A stretch of DNA of 5,876 nucleotides from Acetofilamentum sp. GTDB lineage: Bacteria > Bacteroidota > Bacteroidia > Bacteroidales > JAFGXI01. The stretch is from NCBI GenBank assembly GCA_020720565.1, contig DYOK01000164.1, forward strand, positions 1 through 5,876, given 5' to 3'. The position numbers and the translations under genes were made by a program. Below are positions 1 through 5,876 of this stretch, piece by piece. Numbering within the stretch: the stretch's first letter is position 1; each line of letters begins with the position of its first letter. Under the pieces are notes generated by a model. It was not told where the DNA came from. It did not search any database and saw only the letters and a list, made by a program, of their open reading frames with translations.

Positions 1-27
1 CAATTTTGAGGAATAGCTTAATCGTCA

Positions 28-47
28 GGATTATTAATGAATAATCC
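28..47. repeat. Perfect 8-bp inverted repeat with 4-nt loop
   Basis: The arm GGATTATT (28-35) is exactly complemented by AATAATCC (40-47) around the loop AATG. The stem is mostly A/T with two G-C pairs at its base. It is followed by a T/G-rich stretch (51-66) but not by a clean run of Ts, so it is at best a weak intrinsic terminator for an upstream gene. It could equally be a protein-binding operator close to the promoter candidate that follows. The repeat is plain in the sequence; the role is unknown. Confidence 0.5.
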
Positions 48-54
48 GGGTTAG

Positions 55-87
55 TTGTTCTTTATTGTTAATCATTGCTTATATTTG
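55..87 (+). promoter_or_regulatory. Candidate Bacteroidota-type promoter
   Basis: TATATTTG at 80-87 matches the Bacteroidota -7 consensus TAnnTTTG at every defined position. A TTG at 55-57 lies 22 bases upstream, slightly long but acceptable for the -33 element (TTTG/TTG). Transcription would begin near 94 and give a leader of about 140 nt that includes the repeat cluster at 155-186. Weaker alternatives nearer the gene are TAAATTGG (151-158) and TTGG (182-185) followed by TATGTGTA (205-212). The -7 match is seen; its use as a promoter is inferred. Confidence 0.35.
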
Positions 88-154
88 ACATGGTTGTTCA
101 GAAATGCCATTTCAATTGCCACGCATTGGTGTTTGAAGATAAATCAAAACTAAA

Positions 155-186
155 TTGGAATTAACATCCATTCCAACTAAGTTGGA
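155..186. promoter_or_regulatory. Cluster of TTGGA inverted repeats, possible operator
   Basis: Three half-sites TTGGA/TCCAA/TTGGA lie at 155-159, 172-176 and 182-186. They form two overlapping inverted repeats. TTGGAAT (155-161) pairs with ATTCCAA (170-176) across an 8-nt loop. TCCAACT (172-178) pairs with AGTTGGA (180-186) around a single central A, a near-continuous 15-nt palindrome. The two pairings share the middle arm, so they exclude each other as RNA hairpins. As DNA they look like an operator with a doubled site, 50 bases upstream of the first start codon. Restriction operons are often autoregulated, but no regulator gene is visible here. The symmetry is directly visible; regulation is inferred. 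Confidence 0.4.
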
Positions 187-235
187 CTTCCATTTATAAA
201 AAAGTATGTGTAATCTTATTAAGAAATTATTTTAA

Positions 236-3200
236 ATGTCGGCTAAGTTTTTTACCAACAATAACGAACGCAACCTTTTCGATAAATTCAAAGGTATTTT
301 AGAGCAGATGAAGGATTTATACGCCTTTCATGCTGTAGTGGGCTATTTCCGTTCGTCAGGATACTTTGCTCTTCAACCTTATTTGGAAAACCTTAAAGAA
401 ATAAAGATTCTTGTAGGTATAAATGTCGATGAAATGTTTGCCGAAACTCAACGCAAAGGGCAGATGTTTTTAGGTAACGATGAACGCACAAAGAAAGAAT
501 TTTTAGATTGGTTTATTCAGGACATAAAAGAGGCCAAGTATTCTGAGAAAGTGGAACAGGGAGTTTTAAAGTTTGTAAACGATTTAATTGAGGGGCGCAT
601 TGAAGTAAGGGCGCACAATTCAAAAACATTACATGCTAAATTCTATTTATTCCTTCCTCAGCATCATACTGAGCATTCCGATGGTTGGGTGATTATGGGT
701 TCTTCGAACCTTACAGATGCTGGATTAGGAATTAAAAAAGCCCCGAATTATGAATTGAATATTTCTCTAAAAGACTTTGACGATGTTACATTCGCACGTC
801 AGGAGTTTGAACAGCTTTGGAAAGAAAGCACCAGTATTTTACCTGCCGACATTCAGCAATTCAAACAAAAAACGCACATCGGGCAAATATTTACCCCATT
901 TGAGTTATACATTAAATTTTTAATTGAGTATTTCGGTAAAAATATTGACTACGACCCCGATACTGTAGGGGATTTGCCTAAGACATATAAGAAATTGAGT
1001 TATCAGATTGATGCGGTTAACCAAGGTTTTCAAATGCTTTTGGAGCACAACGGATTCTTTCTTGCCGATGTAGTAGGTTTGGGCAAAACCGTTGTTGCTG
1101 CAATGATTGCTAAGCGTTTCATTATTGCCAACGGCTCTATAAATACTAAAATACTGGTGGTATATCCTCCGGCAATTGAAAAAAACTGGAAAACCACATT
1201 TCGGCAATTTGGTATCGACCGCCACACCAAGTTTATTTCAAACGGTAAATTAAACAAGATTCTTGAAGGCGACCTTAATTATTGGGCTAAGGAAGATTAC
1301 GACCTTGTGTTGGTTGACGAAGCACACCGCTACCGCAACCACACATCGCAGATGTTTAGCCAGTTACAGCGTATTTGTAAAGCTCCACGAAATGGTGAGG
1401 GTTTAATAACAGGAACTAAGAAAAAGGTAATGCTAATTTCGGCAACCCCATTAAATAATCGCCCACAGGATTTATATTACCAGCTTCTATTATTTCAGGA
1501 TGCTCGCCGAAGCACTTTGCCGGTTACCAATTTGCAAACCTTTTTTGGTCCCATTGTAAGAGAGTACCGCGACATTATTAAAAATGAAAAACCTGACATT
1601 CAGCGAATACGCCAATTATATTCTGTAATACGGGAAAGGGTTATATCTCAAATCACAGTTCGCCGGACACGAAGGGATTTGCGAAACTATCCTAAATATC
1701 TTGACGACCTTACAGAACAAGGTATTGTATTTCCTGAAATTGCCGCACCCAAAGCTAAATTGTATGTTTTAGATGCCAAACTAAGCAAGCTTTTTTATCA
1801 CACCATTTTTTACCTTACCGATGACGATAAAATTAACTTTTTCCGCTATCAGGCAATCCGCTATTTAAAAGAAGATTTACGGGAACAGTATTATGAAAAA
1901 GCTGTTTTAATTTCTCAATCTTTGGCAGGTATTATCAAAACCCTAATGGTAAAACGCCTCGAAAGCAGTTTTAAAGCGTTTAAGATAACCTTATCAAACC
2001 TTACCGTGGCTACTGGTCGAATGATTGAGATGTTTGAACGAGGCAAAGTATTTATTGCCCCGGATAAAAGCGTAAACGAAATGATGGATAATGGCATGAG
2101 CTTCGATGAAATAGAAGAAATAATCATGCAGTTAAGCATCGAAAATCCTAAAAATAATGTATTCACTGCCGAAGATTTTGATGAAGCATTTATCAAAGGG
2201 TTACGCAAAGACTATGAGCACCTGACCGAACTCGGAAAAGCATGGGATAAGGTTGAGCAAGACCCTAAACTCGATGCGTTTATTGATACCCTCAAAAACG
2301 AACTTTTTAAAACAGATAGTAACCCTTCGGGCAAATTGGTTATTTTTACTGAAAGTACTGATACAGCAGGTTATTTGCTCGAAAAACTCGAAATTGCTTT
2401 AAGCCAGAAAATTCTCTTTGTATCGTCTGCTAATCGCAGCAAACTATTTGAAGTAATTCAAGAAAACTTCGATGCCAATTACACAGGCGAGCAGAAAGAT
2501 GATTATAAAATTGTGATTACTACCGATGTATTAGCCGAAGGTATCAACCTGCATCGTGCCAACGTAATTGTTAATTACGATACTCCCTGGAATGCAACCC
2601 GTTTAATGCAACGCATCGGACGTGTAAACCGTATTGGCAGCGTGGCAGGGGTAATTTATAACTACAATTATTATCCTTCACAGCAGGGAGACGAAGAAAT
2701 TAATTTATACAACAACGCTCTGGTAAAATTACAGGGCTTTCATACTGCTTTTGGAGAGGACACCCAAATATACACACACGAAGAATTGGTTGAACAGTTC
2801 GAATTGTTCAAGGAAGGGGTAAAAGACGATGAAGACAAACGCCTTTTATTTCTGCGCTTTATTCGGGAATTTAAAGATGCCAACCCAAAAGAGTATAAAA
2901 GGATTAAAAGCTTTCCAATAAAGGCACGTACCGCCCGTAGTGCAAAACAGGCTGGCATACCCGATTTAGCAGCCAATTCTGTTATTTTTCTGAAATCGCC
3001 TTATAAAACGGAGTTTTACAGGGTCGAAACCAATGGAAAAGTAAACAGCCTCACATTTATCGAAGCTGCCGAAATATTTAAAGCCGAACCCTCAGAACAA
3101 CCTTTTTCTTTGCCCGATAGCCATTACAAACAGGTTCAAAGCGCACTCGAAACCTTCGAAAAAGATTTTTTAAGCGTAGCTGCTGAAGTAGTTACAACCA

Positions 3201-3532
3201 CCGACAAAGCGGATGCAATTTCGGCGCAAGCCCGTAAATTCTTGCGTGATATGAAGGCAATTACAAAACTACCAAATGTAAAAGCAGCTTGCGATAACCT
3301 AATGCAATCCATAGAGAAAGGTGAGCATACACCGCTACCAAACGAAGTACGTAAAATTCGTCAACAGCTCGAAAAGAAACAAATTACTTACGGACAGGTG
3401 GACAACCTGATTTTATTATTGGCTAAAAAATACGATGCCGGAGAACCCGACGAAGCTGAATCAAGCAATAATTCCACCATTGATTTTAGCATATATCCCG
3501 AAATAGTTTTATCTCAAACTTATATTGACTAA
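236..3532 (+). CDS. PLD nuclease-SNF2-like helicase fusion, predicted restriction/translocation subunit
   Basis: This 1098-residue protein probably translocates on double-stranded DNA using ATP and cuts it, as the restriction arm of a defence operon. Residues about 6-200 form a PLD-type domain with H133-x-K135, G155-S-S-N158 and a following E173 (NYELN), the pattern of PLD-family nucleases. The helicase core has an upstream Q257 (LSYQ), Walker A with GLGKT at 281-285, motif Ia near 307-318 (LVVYPP), DEAH at 361-364, SAT at 402-404, motif IV near 701-706, motif V TTDVLAEGINL at 762-772 and motif VI QRIGRVNRIG at 792-801. About 290 mostly helical residues separate the two RecA lobes, as in HepA/SNF2-like enzymes. 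Residues 850-1098 are a charged, helical extension that I cannot assign. The ATG is the only reasonable start because an in-frame TAA directly precedes it and the PLD fold begins within ten residues. There is no Shine-Dalgarno, signal peptide or membrane segment; the protein is cytoplasmic. Every catalytic motif looks intact. The domain calls are strong, but the role in restriction is inferred from the methyltransferase partner. Confidence 0.9.
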   Translation: MSAKFFTNNNERNLFDKFKGILEQMKDLYAFHAVVGYFRSSGYFALQPYLENLKEIKILVGINVDEMFAETQRKGQMFLGNDERTKKEFLDWFIQDIKEAKYSEKVEQGVLKFVNDLIEGRIEVRAHNSKTLHAKFYLFLPQHHTEHSDGWVIMGSSNLTDAGLGIKKAPNYELNISLKDFDDVTFARQEFEQLWKESTSILPADIQQFKQKTHIGQIFTPFELYIKFLIEYFGKNIDYDPDTVGDLPKTYKKLSYQIDAVNQGFQMLLEHNGFFLADVVGLGKTVVAAMIAKRFIIANGSINTKILVVYPPAIEKNWKTTFRQFGIDRHTKFISNGKLNKILEGDLNYWAKEDYDLVLVDEAHRYRNHTSQMFSQLQRICKAPRNGEGLITGTKKKVMLISATPLNNRPQDLYYQLLLFQDARRSTLPVTNLQTFFGPIVREYRDIIKNEKPDIQRIRQLYSVIRERVISQITVRRTRRDLRNYPKYLDDLTEQGIVFPEIAAPKAKLYVLDAKLSKLFYHTIFYLTDDDKINFFRYQAIRYLKEDLREQYYEKAVLISQSLAGIIKTLMVKRLESSFKAFKITLSNLTVATGRMIEMFERGKVFIAPDKSVNEMMDNGMSFDEIEEIIMQLSIENPKNNVFTAEDFDEAFIKGLRKDYEHLTELGKAWDKVEQDPKLDAFIDTLKNELFKTDSNPSGKLVIFTESTDTAGYLLEKLEIALSQKILFVSSANRSKLFEVIQENFDANYTGEQKDDYKIVITTDVLAEGINLHRANVIVNYDTPWNATRLMQRIGRVNRIGSVAGVIYNYNYYPSQQGDEEINLYNNALVKLQGFHTAFGEDTQIYTHEELVEQFELFKEGVKDDEDKRLLFLRFIREFKDANPKEYKRIKSFPIKARTARSAKQAGIPDLAANSVIFLKSPYKTEFYRVETNGKVNSLTFIEAAEIFKAEPSEQPFSLPDSHYKQVQSALETFEKDFLSVAAEVVTTTDKADAISAQARKFLRDMKAITKLPNVKAACDNLMQSIEKGEHTPLPNEVRKIRQQLEKKQITYGQVDNLILLLAKKYDAGEPDEAESSNNSTIDFSIYPEIVLSQTYID

Positions 3533-3534
3533 TG
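3530..3534 (+). promoter_or_regulatory. TAATG stop-start overlap, translational coupling
   Basis: The TAA stop of the helicase gene (3530-3532) shares its last A with the ATG of the methyltransferase gene (3532-3534). No Shine-Dalgarno-like sequence or promoter is evident just upstream. The second gene is therefore probably translated by ribosomes finishing the first, which would tie methyltransferase production to that of the nuclease-helicase. Confidence 0.75.
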
Positions 3535-5876
3535 GACAAAAAACACCTTCAACACAATATCCTTTCTGCTTCATACGATAGAGCTACATGGCAGGAGGTG
3601 TTAAAAGAATATTTTGGGGTAAAACGCTTGCACCAAAACCCAACACCAATATTACTAACTGCTAACGATATTGCTAAAAGTGCTGTGGAATTAGGCAGTT
3701 TCGATACGGTTGACGACCGTTTGGTTGGTATTTATGAAATAACCCTTAAAGAAGATGCCACAACAAAAATTGCCATCAATAAAATAGGCTTGCGCAATCT
3801 CTTACGCAGTGTTTACAAGTACGATGTTGATGGTGCTTTAATTGTTTTTATACATGGCAATAAATGGCGCTTTAGTTATGTATCTGAAATTCGCACCGAA
3901 GAAGGTAAAATAGAAACCGAACCCAAAAGATACACGTACCTTTTTGGTGAAGGAGAAGGTTGCCGTACCGCATCTGACCGGTTCGAAAACATAAAAGGCA
4001 AACCAATTTCCCTGATTGATTTATCTGATGCTTTTTCAGTTGATACGCTTACCAAACAATTTTACAAAGAATTATTCGATTGGTACCAATGGGCTTTATC
4101 GGCCACCGATGGTTTTGCTGTAACCTACCCCAACGATACCAGTACGGAAGTCGATGACCGAAAAATTGAAGAACACATTATTCGCCTAATAACCCGTTTA
4201 ATGTTTGTTTGGTTTATAAAACAAAAGAAATTGGTTCCAAACGAACTATTTTCTATGGTGGCACTGAAACAAATACTTAAAGATTTTGACCCACAAAGTA
4301 AAAAACAAGGCAATTATTACAATGCCATATTACAAAATCTGTTTTTTGCTACACTCAATAAAGCAATTGATGAACGTGCCTTTGCAAACGACGGGGAACA
4401 TAAAAGCCGTAAAGAACATTATGGTATAAAATCGCTATTCCGCAATCCAAAAAACGATACTTGGTTTGCTAAAACGAACGAAGAAATAGTAAATATTTTT
4501 TCCTCTGTGCCATTTCTAAATGGGGGGTTGTTTGAATGTTTAGATAAAGAAACTGATTCGAAAGGCAAAATAATGTATTTCGACGGTTTTAGCCGTGAAG
4601 CAGGCAGGCAGCAAAGGGCATTTATTCCAAATTGTCTTTTCTTCGACCCATTAAAAGGCATCATTCCGCTACTCGAAAAGTACAATTTCACTATTGAAGA
4701 AAACACGCCTACTGAAATAGAAGTGGCACTTGACCCCGAACTATTGGGTAAGGTTTTTGAAAACCTGTTAGGGGCATACAACCCCGAAACCAAAGAAACG
4801 GCACGCAAGCAATCGGGTTCGTTTTACACGCCTCGCGAAATTGTTAATTACATGGTCGATGAATCGTTGATTGCACACCTTAATACCAAATGTCCAAAGG
4901 TGGGTGAAGAGCAAATACGCCAGTTATTTAAACCGGAAGCAAATTCAATAAACCTTGACAATTCAACACGGTTGGCGATAATTAACGAATTAAAATCAGC
5001 TAAAATACTTGACCCCGCCTGTGGTTCAGGGGCATTTCCTATGGGTGTGCTAAACCGGATGGTTAACTTATTGCAAAAGCTGAACGACGAAGAAGCCTCA
5101 ACCCCTTACCAACAAAAACTTCATTTAATTGAAAATTGTATTTATGGGGTCGATATTCAAACTATAGCAGTGCAGATTAGCAAACTCCGTTTTTTTATTT
5201 CGTTGGTGTGTGAGCAAACGCCCAACGCAAACAAAGCCGATAATTATGGCATTACGCCACTGCCCAACCTTGAAACCAAGTTTGTGGCAGCCAATACCCT
5301 GATTGGGTTGGAAAAGGCTTTTACCGACAAATTAGACCTCGGTTTTACTGAAATCCGCAAGTTAAAAGAAAGCCTTTGGAATATACGAAGCCAGCATTTT
5401 TCGGCACGTAATGCCAGTGTAAAACACGAATTGCGCAACACCGACCAAAAACTGCGTAAAGAAATACAAACCAAATTGGTTGATATAGCTACCAAACCCG
5501 ACTTAGAAAAAATGGAACGTTTGCAAACCGAAATAAAAGCATTGCAAACCGAAAAGGAACAATATAAAGGTGAAAATTGGGTATCGCTGTTACCCCCACA
5601 GGCAAAGCAAATATCTATGTTCGACGACCACAAAGCCCCCGAACAGCAAAGCCTGCAAATTGACAAAAACAAAGAAGAGCGTACCCGGATTGAAAAGCTT
5701 ATAAAAGAAAAACAAAAAGAACTCGAAAAAGAAACCGCCAAAACCAAAATACCCGGTTTCGAAAACGAAGCAGCACAGCTTGCCGTGTGGAACCCTTATG
5801 ACCAGAACACCTCTTCACATTTTTTTGATGCCGATTGGATGTTTGATGCCAAACAGGGGTTTGATGTGGTAATTGG
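3532..5876 (+). CDS. Eco57I-type adenine DNA methyltransferase, 3' end cut off by the window
   Basis: An open frame of 781 full codons runs off the right edge without a stop. It predicts an S-adenosylmethionine-dependent N6-adenine methyltransferase of the Eco57I/type IIG-like family. Residues 1-180 form an N-terminal domain with conserved-looking stretches (VGIYEITL at 65-72, IGLRNLL at 85-91, FGEGEGCRTASDRF at 138-151). A helical segment follows with RLMFVWFIKQKKL (222-234) and PFLNGGLFE (327-335). Methyltransferase motif X is SGSFYTPREIV (428-438), motif I for SAM binding is DPACGSGAF (494-502), and YGVDIQ with acidic D541 is at 538-543. Residues about 604-735 are a charged, coiled-coil-like insertion rich in K, E and Q. 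The last bases encode FDVVI plus a partial GG codon, the lead-in to the catalytic NPPY motif, so motif IV and any C-terminal target-recognition domain are outside the window. The start is fixed by the TAATG junction. No clear nuclease motif is visible at the N-terminus: E69 and K73 are spaced unlike a canonical PD-(D/E)xK site. It may act alone as the modification enzyme, with cleavage supplied by the upstream PLD-helicase. Confidence 0.9.
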   Translation, partial: MDKKHLQHNILSASYDRATWQEVLKEYFGVKRLHQNPTPILLTANDIAKSAVELGSFDTVDDRLVGIYEITLKEDATTKIAINKIGLRNLLRSVYKYDVDGALIVFIHGNKWRFSYVSEIRTEEGKIETEPKRYTYLFGEGEGCRTASDRFENIKGKPISLIDLSDAFSVDTLTKQFYKELFDWYQWALSATDGFAVTYPNDTSTEVDDRKIEEHIIRLITRLMFVWFIKQKKLVPNELFSMVALKQILKDFDPQSKKQGNYYNAILQNLFFATLNKAIDERAFANDGEHKSRKEHYGIKSLFRNPKNDTWFAKTNEEIVNIFSSVPFLNGGLFECLDKETDSKGKIMYFDGFSREAGRQQRAFIPNCLFFDPLKGIIPLLEKYNFTIEENTPTEIEVALDPELLGKVFENLLGAYNPETKETARKQSGSFYTPREIVNYMVDESLIAHLNTKCPKVGEEQIRQLFKPEANSINLDNSTRLAIINELKSAKILDPACGSGAFPMGVLNRMVNLLQKLNDEEASTPYQQKLHLIENCIYGVDIQTIAVQISKLRFFISLVCEQTPNANKADNYGITPLPNLETKFVAANTLIGLEKAFTDKLDLGFTEIRKLKESLWNIRSQHFSARNASVKHELRNTDQKLRKEIQTKLVDIATKPDLEKMERLQTEIKALQTEKEQYKGENWVSLLPPQAKQISMFDDHKAPEQQSLQIDKNKEERTRIEKLIKEKQKELEKETAKTKIPGFENEAAQLAVWNPYDQNTSSHFFDADWMFDAKQGFDVVI

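Larger units (their letters stand above)
1..235. other. Non-coding leader upstream of the operon
   Basis: I see no credible coding region here: all frames are short and interrupted, and an in-frame TAA (233-235) directly abuts the first gene's ATG. The stretch is A/T-rich. It contains a short perfect hairpin, a candidate promoter and a cluster of inverted repeats, listed separately. The far left may hold the end of an upstream transcription unit, but no gene end can be identified from the few bases available. Confidence 0.6.

Noticed and set aside
920..1257. Two overlapping - strand open frames
   Set aside because: Antisense to the Walker A region of the helicase, which is clearly the real coding frame.
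2790..2811. Inverted repeat TTGAACA...TGTTCAA around a TTCGAA core
   Set aside because: It lies within the helicase coding region, in codons for a VEQFELFKE stretch, and is short enough to arise by chance from codon choice; no regulatory context.
1915..2976. Two - strand open frames (1915-2208 and 2740-2976) inside the helicase gene
   Set aside because: Antisense shadows of the helicase coding region with no family features.
236..3532. Assignment as a type I HsdR or type III Res subunit
   Set aside because: The N-terminal domain is PLD-type rather than PD-(D/E)xK, the helicase motifs are SNF2/HepA-like, and no HsdS or type III Mod partner is visible.
4419..4808. 129-codon open frame on the - strand
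   Set aside because: Antisense to conserved methyltransferase coding sequence including PFLNGGLFE; composition is typical of a shadow frame.
5244..5747. 167-codon open frame on the - strand
   Set aside because: It lies wholly inside the methyltransferase gene in antisense. Its protein is Ser/Cys/Phe-rich, as expected from the reverse of Lys/Glu-rich coding, and has no recognisable domain.
3530..5876. Possibility that the second gene is a broken or frameshifted pseudogene because no stop is seen
   Set aside because: The frame is open from 3532 to the end with all expected methyltransferase motifs in order; the missing stop is due only to the window edge.

Overview
The window holds most of a two-gene restriction-modification-like operon on the + strand. 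The DNA is AT-rich. The starts lack Shine-Dalgarno sequences and sit behind A/T-rich leaders, and there is one good match to the TAnnTTTG promoter element. Together these suggest a member of the Bacteroidota. That is inferred from style only; no taxonomic marker gene is present.

Layout: positions 1-235 are a leader with no convincing gene. It holds a perfect 8-bp hairpin (28-47), a candidate Bacteroidota promoter (about 55-87) and a cluster of three TTGGA half-sites forming two overlapping inverted repeats (155-186) just upstream of the first gene. Positions 236-3532 encode a complete 1098-residue protein with an N-terminal phospholipase-D-type (PLD) nuclease domain fused to an SNF2-like superfamily 2 helicase/translocase and a long C-terminal extension. 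Its stop codon shares one base with the start of the second gene (TAATG). That second gene runs from 3532 off the right edge. It has no stop inside the window and is a large Eco57I-type adenine DNA methyltransferase. The window ends exactly where the catalytic NPPY motif is expected, so the second half of the methylation and target-recognition region lies outside.

How they probably work together: the methyltransferase would mark host DNA. The PLD-helicase protein would translocate on unmodified invading DNA and cut it with its own PLD active site. The pairing recalls class 1 DISARM (SNF2 helicase DrmD plus adenine methylase DrmMI, with a separate PLD protein DrmC), but here the PLD domain is fused to the helicase. 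No drmA or drmB is visible, although either could lie downstream. Both genes are intact as far as they can be read. No RNA genes, insertion sequences or CRISPR repeats were seen.
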